From Defluviimonas sp. SAOS-178_SWC (lineage in GTDB: Bacteria; Pseudomonadota; Alphaproteobacteria; Rhodobacterales; Rhodobacteraceae): a stretch of DNA of 64,000 nucleotides. The notes under the pieces were generated by a model. It was given only the letters and a program-made list of their open reading frames with translations, was not told the DNA's origin and made no database searches. Shown here one piece after another: positions 31,415 through 40,946 of the stretch. Location of the stretch: the NCBI RefSeq assembly GCF_039830135.1, contig NZ_CP156081.1, forward strand, positions 2,528,001-2,592,000, written 5' to 3'. The translations under genes were made by a program, and so were the position numbers. Numbering within the stretch: the first letter of the stretch is position 1; every line of letters begins with the position of its first letter.

Positions 31415-32302
31415 TTGAAGCTTTTCTCTGGCACGCCGCTGTCGCAATTCTCCGACCGGCCCGCCGCCAAGACCGCACCCAAGGCACCGGCAGCCGCGCC
31501 GGCGATTCCCGAAACGTCAGCAAAGTCGCCGCTGCGGATCGTGCCGATCCCGCGCCTGGCCGCCGGCGGACGCTGGCGGATCGAGGCGATGCGGTCGCTG
31601 TCGGAACCGCTCCTTCTGTGGTTCACCCGAGGTCAGGGCCGGATCACGGTGGGCGGCGTAACGCGGGGCTACGGCGTCCACAACGCGATCTTCATTCCGG
31701 CCGGCGTCATGCACGGGTTCGAGGTCGGCGCACAGACCTACGGCACGGCGGTCTTCTTCGGTCGCGGCTGCACGACGGACCTGCCGCAAACGCCCCAGCA
31801 TCTGCGCATCCGCGAAGTCGGCCCGCAAGCCGAGTTGTCGGGGCTGATCGACAACATCCAGCGCGAGCTGGAAAGCGGCAAGCCCGGCGCGGAACGTGCG
31901 GCGCAACATCATCTCGGCCTGCTCGGTGTGTGGCTCGAACGCCATGTCGATGCGGATGGGGCCGGCGCCAAGAAATCCGATGCCGCCCGGCGCCTCGCCG
32001 CGCGCTATTCGGCCCTTCTGGAAAGCGAATTCCGCTCGGGCAAGGGCGTGGCCGAATATGCCCGCGCCCTCGGCGTCACGCCCACGCACCTGACGCGGGT
32101 CTGCAACCAGACCTGTGGCCGCTCGGCCTCGGACATCCTTCATGACAGGGTGATCTTCGAAGCACGGGTTTTGCTCGCCGAAACCGGGATGCCGATCGCC
32201 CGGATCTCGGAGGCGCTGGGCTTCACCTCGGCGGCGTATTTCACCCGTGCGTTCCAGCACCGGACAGGAAAGACCCCCTCGGCGTTCCGCCGCTCCGTCT
32301 GA
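31415..32302 (+). CDS. AraC-family transcriptional regulator with cupin domain
   Basis: A 295-residue regulator. The N-terminal half has a cupin-type sensor domain ([14 protein letters not shown] ... [15 protein letters not shown]), and the C-terminal half has the two AraC helix-turn-helix motifs ([20 protein letters not shown] and [17 protein letters not shown]). I propose the TTG at 31415, nine nt after GAGG, because translation upstream (TTG 31319 or ATG 31343) gives an unconserved Arg/Pro-rich leader. The gene precedes a dipeptide-type ABC operon on the same strand, so it may control it. Its effector is unknown. Confidence 0.85.
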   Translation: MKLFSGTPLSQFSDRPAAKTAPKAPAAAPAIPETSAKSPLRIVPIPRLAAGGRWRIEAMRSLSEPLLLWFTRGQGRITVGGVTRGYGVHNAIFIPAGVMHGFEVGAQTYGTAVFFGRGCTTDLPQTPQHLRIREVGPQAELSGLIDNIQRELESGKPGAERAAQHHLGLLGVWLERHVDADGAGAKKSDAARRLAARYSALLESEFRSGKGVAEYARALGVTPTHLTRVCNQTCGRSASDILHDRVIFEARVLLAETGMPIARISEALGFTSAAYFTRAFQHRTGKTPSAFRRSV

Positions 32303-32480
32303 GAGCCTCCCCGCCGTCCGCGATGTCGCAAAAAGACCGCTCGTGACGGAATCGGGCGTTGACGCAGGGGGAAAAAAAGGGCGCAATGCGGGCGTGAGCA
32401 CAGATCCGGCTGCGTCAGCTACCGCCCGTTCAGGGGCATAGGCGCAACGGAATCAGAGAACGACTCGCAGGGAGAAAACT

Positions 32481-34127
32481 ATGACCAAGCATTTCGCGCC
32501 GGAGATCCATCCGGCTGCCATTCACTATGCCGACGAAGTCCGCGCGGGCACGTTGAGCCGCCGGGAGTTCCTGACCCGGGCCTCCGCGCTTGGCGTGAGC
32601 AGCGCGGCGGCTTACGGCCTCTTGGGCCTCAAGGCCCCGGCGCTGGCGCAGGACACCCCGAAACCGGGCGGCACGCTGCGCATGCAGATGGAAACCAAGG
32701 CGCTCAAGGACCCGCGCACTTTCGACTGGTCCCAGATCGCCGACTTCGCGCGGGGCTGGCTGGAATACCTTGTCGAATACAATGCTGACGGGACGTTCCG
32801 CGGCATGTTGCTGGAAAGCTGGGAAGTCAACGACGACGCCACCGAATACACGCTGAAGGTCCGTCAGGGCGTGAAGTGGAACAACGGTGACGACTTCACC
32901 GCCGAGGACGTGGCCCGCAACATCACGGGGTGGTGCGACGCCGAGGTCGAGGGCAACTCGATGGTCGCCCGCATGGGCGGTCTCGCCGACGAGACGACCA
33001 AGAAGGCCCGGGACGGGGCCATCACGGTGGTGGACACCCATACCGTCAAGCTGTCCCTGCCCGCGCCCGACATCACCATCGTCGCCGGCATGGCGGATTA
33101 TCCCGCGGCGATCGTGCATTCGAGCTATGCGGGCGGCGATCCGACCGACAATCCGATCGGTACCGGGCCGTACATGCCCGAGACCAACGAGGTCGGCGTC
33201 AAGCAGGTTCTGGTCAAGAATGCCGACCAGGTCTGGTGGGGCACCGATGTCTATGGGGGCCCCTACCTCGACCGGATCGAGTATATCGACCTCGGCACCG
33301 ATCCCTCGGCTTATCTTGCCGCGGCAGAAGCCGAAGAAATCGACGTCACCTACCAGACCACCGGCGACTTCGTCGAGATCTTCGACGGGCTGGGCTGGAC
33401 CAAGTCCGAGGCGGTGACTTCCGCCACGATCTGCGTCCGCTTCAACCAACTGGCCGACCTCTACAAGGACGTCAAGGTGCGCAAGGGCCTGCAGATGATG
33501 GTCGACAATGCCGTCATCCTGGAACTCGGCTACGCCTCGCTCGGGACGGTGGCGGAAGATCATCACGTCTGCCCGATCCACCCGGAATATGCCGAACTTC
33601 CGCCGCTCGCGGTCGACCCGGCCGGCGGCAAGGCGCTGATCGACGAAGCGGGGCACGCGGATACCGAATTCGAGCTGATCTCGATCGACGACGACTGGCA
33701 GGCGGCGACCTGTGACGCCGTGGCCGCCCAGCTTCGGGACGGCGGTGTGAATATCAAGCGCACGATCCTGCCCGGCTCGACCTTCTGGAACGACTGGACG
33801 AAGTACCCGTTCTCGGCGACCGAATGGAACATGCGCCCGCTTGGCGTGCAGGTTCTGGCCCTCGCCTACAAGAGCGGCGGTGCCTGGAACGAAACGGCGT
33901 TCAGCAATGCCGAGTTCGACTCGCTTCTAGCCGAAGCCATGTCGATTGCCGACGCCGACAAGCGGCGCGAGGTCATGGCCAAGATCGAGAAGATCATGCA
34001 GGACGAGGGTGTGATCATCCAGCCCTACTGGCGGTCGCTCTATCGTCACTTCCGCGAGGGCGTGAAGGGCTGCGACATGCATCCGACCTTCGAACACCAC
34101 CATTACAAGTGGTGGCTGGAAAGCTGA
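32481..34127 (+). CDS. ABC importer family 5 solute-binding protein, Tat-exported
   Basis: The periplasmic binding protein of a dipeptide/oligopeptide/nickel-type importer. 548 residues with a twin-arginine signal ([12 protein letters not shown] at about 24-35, cleavage after APALAQ), then [54 protein letters not shown] in pieces, and the NPIGTGPYM motif of the family. A Tat signal means the protein is exported already folded, which is usual for this subgroup. First gene of a four-gene operon with two permeases and a double ATPase. AGGGAGAAAACT precedes the ATG. Substrate not predictable. Confidence 0.9.
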   Translation: MTKHFAPEIHPAAIHYADEVRAGTLSRREFLTRASALGVSSAAAYGLLGLKAPALAQDTPKPGGTLRMQMETKALKDPRTFDWSQIADFARGWLEYLVEYNADGTFRGMLLESWEVNDDATEYTLKVRQGVKWNNGDDFTAEDVARNITGWCDAEVEGNSMVARMGGLADETTKKARDGAITVVDTHTVKLSLPAPDITIVAGMADYPAAIVHSSYAGGDPTDNPIGTGPYMPETNEVGVKQVLVKNADQVWWGTDVYGGPYLDRIEYIDLGTDPSAYLAAAEAEEIDVTYQTTGDFVEIFDGLGWTKSEAVTSATICVRFNQLADLYKDVKVRKGLQMMVDNAVILELGYASLGTVAEDHHVCPIHPEYAELPPLAVDPAGGKALIDEAGHADTEFELISIDDDWQAATCDAVAAQLRDGGVNIKRTILPGSTFWNDWTKYPFSATEWNMRPLGVQVLALAYKSGGAWNETAFSNAEFDSLLAEAMSIADADKRREVMAKIEKIMQDEGVIIQPYWRSLYRHFREGVKGCDMHPTFEHHHYKWWLES

Positions 34128-34135
34128 TCGGCCTC

Positions 34136-34172
34136 TTGGGGGCGTGTGCCGCGGCGCGCGCTCCCGCCCCAA
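34136..34172 (+). terminator. Stem-loop after the binding-protein gene
   Basis: Imperfect stem TTGGGGGCG / CGCCCCAA around a GC-rich inner part, 9 nt after the stop of the solute-binding protein. Such stems between a binding protein and its permeases commonly leave the binding-protein message in excess; that role is inferred. Confidence 0.4.
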
Positions 34173-34225
34173 TTCGTCTTTGTGACGCCCCGTTCCACCA
34201 GATGGCGGAAAGGACATAATAGCGC

Positions 34226-35266
34226 ATGCTCACGTTCCTCCTCCGGCGCATCGTGACAATGATACTGACGGCGCTCTGCCTGACCTTCGTCGTATTCTAC
34301 CTCACGAACCTGCCTCCGAACCTCGAGAAACTCGCCAAATCCGAAGCCGGAACCCGCATCTCGGACGCAGAGGTGCAAAGCTGGCTGGAAAAGAACGGGC
34401 ATGGCAGCCCGCTTCTCGTCCGCTACGGCGAATGGCTGGGCGTCATGCCGGGCTGGACGCGCGAGGAAAACGGCGTGACCACGGGGCGTTGCATCGCGCG
34501 CGGGCAAGATCCCGCGACGGCGCCCGCCTTCTGCGGGGTTCTCGAAGGCTACTGGGGCTTTTCCTCGGTCTTCAAGGAAAATGTCGGCTCGATCATCGGC
34601 ACCCGGCTCGGCCTGACGGGCGTTCTCATGTTCTGGGTGATGATGCTCATGGTGCCGGTCTCGCTCATCATCGGAATTCTCGCCGGGATGCGCGAGGGCT
34701 CGAAACTCGACCGTTCGCTCTCGACCTTCTCCATCGCCTCGACCGCCACCCCGGAATATGTCTCCGGCGTCATCCTCATCGCGGTCTTCGCGACCTCGAT
34801 GGGCTGGAAGGTGTTCAAGGGCACCGCGACCTCGGCGATGGACAGCATCACCTTCGAGAACTTCTTCCTGCCGGTCCTGACCATCGCGCTTTACGGCATC
34901 GGCTATATCGCCCGGATGACCCGCGCCTCGATGACCGAGGTGATGACGGCGCAGTATATCCGCACCGCACGGCTGAAGGGCGTCAGCTTTGCCAACGTGG
35001 TGATGAAACACGCGCTGAGAAACGCCCTCATCGCGCCCTTCACCGTGATCATGCTCCAGTTCCCCTGGCTCCTGAACGGCGTCGTCATCGTCGAGACCCT
35101 CTTCAACTACAAGGGTTTCGGCTGGACGCTGGTGCAGGCCGCCGGCAACAACGACATCCAGCTTCTTCTCGGCTGTTCGGTCGTCGCCGTGGTCGTGGTG
35201 CTCACCACGCAGCTCATCTCCGACGTGGGCTACGTTTTCCTCAACCCCAGAATCAGGATCAGCTGA
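34226..35266 (+). CDS. Dipeptide-type ABC permease (DppB-like)
   Basis: 346-residue inner-membrane permease with six predicted helices and the BPD_transp_1 EAA region (YIRTARLKGVSFANVVMKHALRNAL in pieces). Between helix 1 (residues 9-30) and the rest is a periplasmic loop of about 80 residues with SWLEKNGHGSPLLVRYGEWL, longer than in E. coli DppB. GGAAAGGAC precedes the ATG. Its TGA is one nt before the next permease's ATG, so the two are coupled. Confidence 0.9.
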   Translation: MLTFLLRRIVTMILTALCLTFVVFYLTNLPPNLEKLAKSEAGTRISDAEVQSWLEKNGHGSPLLVRYGEWLGVMPGWTREENGVTTGRCIARGQDPATAPAFCGVLEGYWGFSSVFKENVGSIIGTRLGLTGVLMFWVMMLMVPVSLIIGILAGMREGSKLDRSLSTFSIASTATPEYVSGVILIAVFATSMGWKVFKGTATSAMDSITFENFFLPVLTIALYGIGYIARMTRASMTEVMTAQYIRTARLKGVSFANVVMKHALRNALIAPFTVIMLQFPWLLNGVVIVETLFNYKGFGWTLVQAAGNNDIQLLLGCSVVAVVVVLTTQLISDVGYVFLNPRIRIS

Positions 35267-35267
35267 C

Positions 35268-36443
35268 ATGGAAGACCTTGGCTGGGGTGCCATCCTCTTC
35301 GGACTGGCAAAGCAATTCACGCCGGTCTGGATCGCGCTTGTCGTCACCTTCGCGGTGTCGATCCGCTACAAGCGGCGTCTCGGGCTCTATGGCAAGCTCT
35401 TCGATTCCACTATCGGCATGATCGGCTTCGCCATCGTCATGTTCTGGGTCTTCTCGGCGCTCTTCGCCGACCTGATCGTGACCCATGACACGCTGAGCCA
35501 GATTAGCCAGATGAAGAACAAGGCGCCCGGAACGCTGCAACCGGACGGGACCGCCTGGTACCTCCTCGGCGGCGATCACCTCGGGCGCGACGTCTTCTCC
35601 CGAATGGTCGCGGGCAGCCGCGTGGTGATCCAGATCGCCCCCCTCGCAACGCTCTTCGCCTTCATGGTCGGCGTGACGCTCGGCCTGCCGGCGGGATATT
35701 ACGGCGGCCGGCTCGACACCGGGCTCTCGTTCCTCGCGAACCTCATCCTCGCCTTCCCGGTGATCCTCCTCTTCTACCTCCTCGTGACGCCGGAGATCGT
35801 GGAGACCGGGCTGCCGCAATACCTCGCGATCGTGCTCTTCCTCTTTCCGATCATCTTCCTGATGGTGCTGGTGAATTCGCGCTTCTACGTGATGCCGGCT
35901 TTCCGCAACAAGATGATGACGGCGATCGCGGTGGTCGGCGGCTACGTCTACCTCTCGCTCGTGGGCGAGGTCGGCACCAAGGTCGCGGTCCTGCCGAACG
36001 CGCTCGACCTCATCCACGTGCCGGGCAACATCCTCATCGTCTTCGTCTCGGTGGTCTTCGTGAACTCGCCCACCGTCTTCCGGATCGTCCGGGGCATCAC
36101 GCTCGACATCAAGACCCGCGACTATGTCTCGGCGGCCCAGACCCGGGGCGAGCGGCCCTGGTACATCATGCTCTGGGAAATCCTGCCCAATGCCCGCGGG
36201 CCCCTCATCGTCGATTTCTGCCTCCGGATCGGCTACACCACGATCCTCCTCGGCACCCTCGGCTTCTTCGGCCTCGGCCTTTCCCCCGAAAGCCCCGACT
36301 GGGGCTCCACGATCAATGCCGGCCGCAAGCTCCTCACAATCGCGCCGCACCCCGCCATCGTGCCGGCCCTTGCGCTGATGAGCCTCGTCCTCGGCCTCAA
36401 CCTCCTTGCGGACGGCCTCCGCGAGGAAAGCCTGAAGGACTGA
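35268..36443 (+). CDS. Dipeptide-type ABC permease (DppC-like)
   Basis: 391-residue permease, second membrane subunit of the importer. It has the OppC-type N-terminal helix (about 40-65, IGMIGFAIVMFWVFSALFADL), GGDHLGRDVFSRMVAGSRV leading into the transport domain, and the EAA loop YVSAAQTRGERPWYIMLWEILPNA in pieces. It is longer than usual DppC (about 300 aa) because of an inserted segment with extra hydrophobic helices (about 170-260). It is followed by an intergenic repeat and then the ATPase gene. Confidence 0.9.
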   Translation: MEDLGWGAILFGLAKQFTPVWIALVVTFAVSIRYKRRLGLYGKLFDSTIGMIGFAIVMFWVFSALFADLIVTHDTLSQISQMKNKAPGTLQPDGTAWYLLGGDHLGRDVFSRMVAGSRVVIQIAPLATLFAFMVGVTLGLPAGYYGGRLDTGLSFLANLILAFPVILLFYLLVTPEIVETGLPQYLAIVLFLFPIIFLMVLVNSRFYVMPAFRNKMMTAIAVVGGYVYLSLVGEVGTKVAVLPNALDLIHVPGNILIVFVSVVFVNSPTVFRIVRGITLDIKTRDYVSAAQTRGERPWYIMLWEILPNARGPLIVDFCLRIGYTTILLGTLGFFGLGLSPESPDWGSTINAGRKLLTIAPHPAIVPALALMSLVLGLNLLADGLREESLKD

Positions 36444-36459
36444 GCCGGTGCGGCCCACC

Positions 36460-36508
36460 CTTCTTCTTGGCCGAAATACTCCGGGGGTCCGGGGGCAGCG
36501 CCCCCGGC
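36460..36508 (+). repeat. Rhodobacteraceae intergenic repeat, copy 2 (terminator-like)
   Basis: CTTCTTCTTGGCCGAAATAC, a G-rich link, then the stem CCGGGGGC-A-GCGCCCCCGG. It matches the element at 10893-10944 in order and in most positions. Unlike copy 1 it lies inside an operon, between permease and ATPase genes, so it could lower expression of the ATPase. Confidence 0.6.
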
Positions 36509-36530
36509 TGACCCGCAAGGGAGACACGCC

Positions 36531-38615
36531 ATGACCAAATGGGACTATGACGGCCCGATCCTCGAAATCGAGAACCTGTCGATCAGCTTCTTCACGCGCC
36601 TCCGCGAAATCCCCGCCGTGATGGACTTCTCCTGCGTGGTCCAGCCCGGCGAGGCGATGGGCCTCGTGGGCGAATCCGGCTGCGGCAAGTCCACTGTCGC
36701 CCTCGCCGTGATGCGCGACCTCGGCAAGAACGGCCGCATTGTCGGCGGAACGATCAAGTTCAAGGGCCGCGACCTCACGACGATGTCCGAGGAAGAACTG
36801 CGCCTCATCCGCGGCTCCGAGATCGCGATGATCTACCAGGAGCCGATGGCCTCCTTGAACCCGGCGATGAAGATCGGCCAGCAGCTCATGGAAGTGCCGA
36901 TGATCCATGAGGGCATTTCGAAGGAGGAAGCCTGGAAACGCGCGCTCGAAGTCGTCACCGACGTGCGCCTGCCCGACCCCGAGCGGATCCTGAAAGCCTA
37001 TCCGCACCAGCTTTCGGGCGGCCAGCAGCAGCGTATCGTCATCGCGATGGCGCTGATGTCGAAGCCGGCCCTTCTCATTCTCGACGAACCCACGACCGCG
37101 CTCGACGTGACGGTCGAAGCGGCGGTGGTCGATCTCGTCAAGGATCTCGGCCGCAAATACGGCACCTCGATGCTGTTCATCTCGCACAACCTCGGCCTCG
37201 TCCTCGACACCTGCAACCGGCTTTGCGTGATGTATTCGGGCGAGGCGGTGGAAACCGGCAGCATCGAGGATGTCTTCGACAAGATGCAGCACCCTTATAC
37301 CCAGGCGCTCTTCCGCTCGATCCCTCTGCCGGGGGCGGACAAGAATTCGCGCCCCCTCGTCGCCATTCCCGGCAACTTCCCCCTCCCGCACGAACGGCCC
37401 CAGGGCTGCAATTTCGGCCCGCGCTGCGACTACTTCGTCGCCGGGCGCTGCGACAAGGCCGATATCCCGATGATCCATGTGCCGGGCAACGACCGCCACG
37501 ATACCCGCTGCCTCAGGGTGGACGAGATCGACTGGGACGCGCCCGTGAAGGCGACGAAGACCGTCGAGAAGACACCGATCGGCGACGTCGTCCTGAAGAT
37601 GGAGGACTTGAGGAAATACTACGAGGTCAGCGCCAACGCGCTCTTCGGCGGCGGCGACACCAAGGTCGTGAAAGCCAACGAGACGCTGAGCTTCGAGGCG
37701 CATGAGGGCGAGACGCTCGCCATCGTCGGCGAATCGGGCTGCGGCAAGTCCACCTTCGCGAAGGTACTGATGGGGCTGGAAACCGCGACCTCAGGCCAGA
37801 TCTTCCTCTACGACAACGAGATCCAGTCGACCCCCATCGAATCCCGCAATACCGAGACGGTCTCGGGCGTCCAGATGGTGTTCCAGAACCCCTTCGACAC
37901 GCTCAACCCCTCGATGACCGTCGGACGGCAGATCATCCGGGCGCTGGAGATTTTCGGCGAGGGCAATACCGACGACGAGCGTCGCCAGCGGATGCTGGAG
38001 CTTCTCGACCTCGTGAAGCTGCCGCGCGCCTTCGCCGACCGCATGCCGCGCCAGTTGTCGGGCGGGCAGAAGCAGCGGGTTGGCATCGCCCGCGCCTTCG
38101 CCGGCGGCGCCAAGATCGTGGTCGCGGACGAACCCGTCTCGGCCCTCGATGTCTCGGTGCAGGCGGCGGTCACCGACCTCCTGATGGAGATCCAGCGCAA
38201 GAACCGCACGACGCTTCTCTTCATCAGCCACGACCTGTCGATCGTCCGCTACCTCTCGGACCGGGTCATGGTGATGTATCTTGGCCATGTGGTGGAACTG
38301 GGCACGACCGATCAGGTCTTCTCGCCGCCCTACCATCCCTATACCGAGGCGCTCCTCTCCGCCGTTCCGATCGCGGACACCCGCGTCCAGAAGAAGCGGA
38401 TCGTCCTCGAAGGCGATATCCCCTCGGCAATGAACCCGCCGCCCGGATGCCCGTTCCAGACCCGGTGCCGGTGGAAGTCGAAGGTGCCGGGCGGTATCTG
38501 CGATACCGAGATGCCGCCGGTCCGCATGCTCGCGAACGGCCATCAGATCAAGTGCCACCTCCCGGACGAGGAATTCGCCGCCATGGAGCCGGTGATCAAG
38601 ATCGCGGCCGAGTGA
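36531..38615 (+). CDS. Fused double ATPase of dipeptide-type ABC importer (DppD-DppF)
   Basis: 694-residue cytoplasmic ATPase with two complete nucleotide-binding domains in one chain. NBD1: Walker [10 protein letters not shown], signature LSGGQQQR, Walker [17 protein letters not shown]2: Walker [10 protein letters not shown], signature LSGGQKQR, Walker [15 protein letters not shown]. Each is followed by an oligopeptide-ATPase C-terminal domain with Cys-rich [15 protein letters not shown] and [11 protein letters not shown], which in relatives can bind an Fe-S cluster. Energises the permeases just upstream. Its last 20 nt overlap the convergent FemAB-like gene. Confidence 0.93.
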   Translation: MTKWDYDGPILEIENLSISFFTRLREIPAVMDFSCVVQPGEAMGLVGESGCGKSTVALAVMRDLGKNGRIVGGTIKFKGRDLTTMSEEELRLIRGSEIAMIYQEPMASLNPAMKIGQQLMEVPMIHEGISKEEAWKRALEVVTDVRLPDPERILKAYPHQLSGGQQQRIVIAMALMSKPALLILDEPTTALDVTVEAAVVDLVKDLGRKYGTSMLFISHNLGLVLDTCNRLCVMYSGEAVETGSIEDVFDKMQHPYTQALFRSIPLPGADKNSRPLVAIPGNFPLPHERPQGCNFGPRCDYFVAGRCDKADIPMIHVPGNDRHDTRCLRVDEIDWDAPVKATKTVEKTPIGDVVLKMEDLRKYYEVSANALFGGGDTKVVKANETLSFEAHEGETLAIVGESGCGKSTFAKVLMGLETATSGQIFLYDNEIQSTPIESRNTETVSGVQMVFQNPFDTLNPSMTVGRQIIRALEIFGEGNTDDERRQRMLELLDLVKLPRAFADRMPRQLSGGQKQRVGIARAFAGGAKIVVADEPVSALDVSVQAAVTDLLMEIQRKNRTTLLFISHDLSIVRYLSDRVMVMYLGHVVELGTTDQVFSPPYHPYTEALLSAVPIADTRVQKKRIVLEGDIPSAMNPPPGCPFQTRCRWKSKVPGGICDTEMPPVRMLANGHQIKCHLPDEEFAAMEPVIKIAAE

Positions 38616-39495
38616 GCGCCGGCAGGACGAGGCCCGTCGCCCCGAGGGCCACGACTTCGGCGCCGGTGCCGACCTTGTACCGGGCAAGGCCGGGCGCGCC
38701 TTCGGTATTCACGTCGCCGAGGTCGAGCATCCGGTAGCCGTCCGCCTTCAGACGCAGCACGGCCTGCCAGAGAAGGAGGTTGTGCGCGTTCTGCCGCCGG
38801 CCCTCTGGTCCGGCCCAGCCGATGTGGTAGGTGGCCCAGGGCCGGTGCAGGAGAAAGAGCATCGCGGCGATCACCTCGCCCCCACGCCGCGCCTCGACAA
38901 GAAGCGCGTGACCCGGATCTCCGGCGAGCCAGGCATGCGTGAACCGGGCCGGCAACGCCCGGTAGCCCCGCGCCTTCTGCTGCCCCGCATCAAGGGTCAG
39001 AAGCCGCGCGACCGGCGCCGGGTCGGGATGGCCGAGATGGACGCGCAGGCCCGCCGCCTCCGCCCGGACCAGCCGGTTGCGCCATTTGCCGCGAAGCCCG
39101 GCCCTAAGGCGCTCCACATCGGGTGAGAGGTCGAGCAGAGCCACATGGCGCGGGGTGACGATGGGCACGAAACCCCACCCGCCACCGCCGTCTTCCGGCA
39201 TGACGACGAGCGGCGAGGCGGACCGGGCAAGGACGCGCAACGCCTCCAGCTTCTCGTCAGGCGTCACATCCGCCGTCCAGACAGGTCCGCGAAGCAGAAG
39301 CGACAGGCGAAGCGGACCGAAGCGCCGCGAGACGATGCGGGCGAAACCGACCGGATCACTGCCGCGCAGGATCTGAACGCGCCGGGTCGTGCCGCCAAGC
39401 CGCCGAAGCGCCGCCGCATAGCCCCGGCTTTGCTGGAGCGGAAGGGCCGCCGCCCCGTCCTCCTCCGCCGCGATTCCGTCCCAGACGATGTTCAT
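38596..39495 (-). CDS. FemAB-like / GNAT-fold acyltransferase
   Basis: 299-residue cytoplasmic protein with the double GNAT fold of the FemAB/peptidoglycan-bridge family. Seen: LQQSRGYAAALRRLGG, GFVPIVTPRHVALLDLSP, LRGKWRNRLVRAEAAGLRV (the KWRN basic segment is typical), and the C-terminal YHIGWAGPEGRRQNAHNLLLWQAV and LDLGDVNTEGAPGLARYKVGTG, the latter a strong family block. Gram-negatives lack FemAB peptide bridges; these relatives probably acylate lipids or peptides. The start at 39495 was preferred over an upstream frame. The 3' end overlaps the ABC ATPase gene by 20 nt on the other strand. Confidence 0.75.
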   Translation of the reverse strand: MNIVWDGIAAEEDGAAALPLQQSRGYAAALRRLGGTTRRVQILRGSDPVGFARIVSRRFGPLRLSLLLRGPVWTADVTPDEKLEALRVLARSASPLVVMPEDGGGGWGFVPIVTPRHVALLDLSPDVERLRAGLRGKWRNRLVRAEAAGLRVHLGHPDPAPVARLLTLDAGQQKARGYRALPARFTHAWLAGDPGHALLVEARRGGEVIAAMLFLLHRPWATYHIGWAGPEGRRQNAHNLLLWQAVLRLKADGYRMLDLGDVNTEGAPGLARYKVGTGAEVVALGATGLVLPALTRPRS

Positions 39496-39540
39496 GGCCG
39501 CATTACGCGCGCGGAAACCTAACGGGTGCCTAATGGCGGC

Positions 39541-39708
39541 ATGAGACAGAGCCACACCCCGGTTCCTCACACCGTCCACGCCGTTCACGCCCCCGCCGCA
39601 CGGCTGACCTTGCCGGCCGCGCTGCCTGTCGCGATGGGTCTTGCTTCGGCCTTTCTCGCTGTGCTGGCGGGTGTCAGCTTCGCCATGACGATGATCCGGC
39701 CCGGCTGA
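39541..39708 (+). CDS. Possible 55-residue membrane protein
   Basis: Short frame encoding a His/Pro-rich N-terminus (MRQSHTPVPHTVHAVHAP) and one strong hydrophobic helix (about 28-52, LPVAMGLASAFLAVLAGVSFAM). No good ribosome-binding site is visible, but the frame fills the space between the divergent FemAB-like gene and the convergent aglK, ending 3 nt before it. Small hydrophobic proteins of this shape are common; coding status uncertain. Confidence 0.4.
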   Translation: MRQSHTPVPHTVHAVHAPAARLTLPAALPVAMGLASAFLAVLAGVSFAMTMIRPG

Positions 39709-39711
39709 CCC

Positions 39712-40800
39712 TCATCGGTAAAGAAGCGAACGGCCGACATGGAACAGGTGGACCCTGGCGGGGTCCACCCGCAGCCCGACCGACGCGTGCCGCAGTCCGG
39801 GATGAATGCCGGGAAGCTTGGCGATGACCGGCGCCGTGCCGTTCCGGGCCTTGAAATACAGAAGCGTCACCTCGCCAAGCGCCTCGGTGATCTCGACCTC
39901 GCCGCGCCAGGCCACCGCCGCATCATCCGCCGGCACGAAATGCTCCGGCCGGATCCCGACCCGGACCTTGAGCCCGCGGTCGCCAGCTTCCGTAGGGACC
40001 GTCGAGGTCACCGTCCCGCCAGAATCCAGCCGCACCGTTGTCTCCGCCCCGGTCCCGGTGATCTCGCCGTCGAGAAGGTTCATCGCCGGGGATCCGATGA
40101 ACTGCGCGACGAACTCGGTCTCGGGGCGTTCGTAGAGATCGAGGGGCGTTCCAACCTGCGCGATGCCGCCCCCCGAAAGAACCACGATGCGGGAGGCGAG
40201 TGTCATCGCCTCCACCTGGTCATGCGTGACGTAGATCATCGTCGCCCCCGGCATGTTCTCCTTCAACTGCGCGATCTCGATCCGGGTCGCGACACGCAAG
40301 GCGGCGTCGAGGTTGGAAAGCGGCTCGTCGAAAAGATAGACCCTGGGGTCGCGCACGATCGCCCGGCCGATGGCGACACGCTGGCGCTGGCCGCCGGACC
40401 GCGCCTTTGGCAGCCGGTCGAGATAGGGGGTCAGTTGCAGGATTTCGGCCGCCCTGCCGACGGCGGCCGCGATCTCCACCCGGCTTTTCCTCGCGATCTT
40501 CAGCGCGAAAGCCATGTTGTCGCGCACCGTCATATGGGGATAGAGCGCATAGGACTGGAACACCATCGCGATGCCGCGCTGGGCCGCGGGAACCGCGTTC
40601 GTCACCACGCCGTCGATTTCCAGCGTGCCACGCGTGATCGGTTCCAGCCCCGCGATCATGCGCAGGAGCGTCGACTTTCCGCAGCCCGACGGGCCGACGA
40701 ACACGATCAGTTCGCCCTGCCGGATATCGAGATTGATATCCCTGAGGACCTCGACATTGGCGTAGGATCTGCCAATGCCTGTCAGTTTCAGCCCGGCCAC
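39712..40800 (-). CDS. aglK: Alpha-glucoside ABC importer ATPase AglK (variant signature motif)
   Basis: MalK/UgpC-type ATPase, 362 residues. Walker A GPSGCGKST (36-44), Q-loop Gln82, Walker B VYLFDEP (154-160), and the C-terminal OB/TOBE regulatory domain (VGIRPEHF). The ABC signature reads RSGGQ (134-138) where the family has LSGGQ; the codon at 40399-40401 is CGG, one base from CTG. The start is a GTG at 40800 after GAGGAGGCGTCG, directly behind the aglA-remnant stop. An in-frame extension upstream runs through that remnant and is not coding. With aglE-F-G it would import alpha-glucosides such as trehalose, maltose or sucrose. Confidence 0.85.
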   Translation of the reverse strand: MAGLKLTGIGRSYANVEVLRDINLDIRQGELIVFVGPSGCGKSTLLRMIAGLEPITRGTLEIDGVVTNAVPAAQRGIAMVFQSYALYPHMTVRDNMAFALKIARKSRVEIAAAVGRAAEILQLTPYLDRLPKARSGGQRQRVAIGRAIVRDPRVYLFDEPLSNLDAALRVATRIEIAQLKENMPGATMIYVTHDQVEAMTLASRIVVLSGGGIAQVGTPLDLYERPETEFVAQFIGSPAMNLLDGEITGTGAETTVRLDSGGTVTSTVPTEAGDRGLKVRVGIRPEHFVPADDAAVAWRGEVEITEALGEVTLLYFKARNGTAPVIAKLPGIHPGLRHASVGLRVDPARVHLFHVGRSLLYR

Positions 40801-40810
40801 CGACGCCTCC

Positions 40811-40945
40811 TCACGCCGCGCGCCGCAGCAGGTTGCACTGCCACGGCCCAAACGCCAACACCCCGCCCTCCCGCGGCGCGGCGCCGCGCCACCAGTCCCG
40901 GTCCCCGTCAAGCTGCGCCGCTGCCGGCAGGTTCGTCGCGGTCAC
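40811..40945 (-). pseudogene. aglA: aglA remnant: alpha-glucosidase with an internal in-frame deletion
   Basis: A 44-codon frame sits exactly where aglA lies in agl operons. It starts GTG one nt after the aglG stop, reads MTATNLPAAA and then DRDWWRGA, which is the characteristic N-terminal motif of GH13 alpha-glucosidases (normally WWRGAVIYQIYPRSF). It then jumps to EGGVLAFGPWQCNLLRRAA and stop, which looks like the C-terminal strand of the same enzyme. About 500 codons are missing. The junction lies in GC-palindromic DNA (GCGCGGCGCCGCGCC), suitable for slippage or recombination. The reading frame is kept into the stop, so coupling to aglK would be maintained. Confidence 0.75.
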
Positions 40946-40946
40946 G

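Noticed and set aside
30257-31447. Extension of the pyrH reading frame upstream across miaA
   Set aside because: The extra 390 residues are antisense to miaA and unconserved; the pyrH ATG at 30256 has its own ribosome-binding site.
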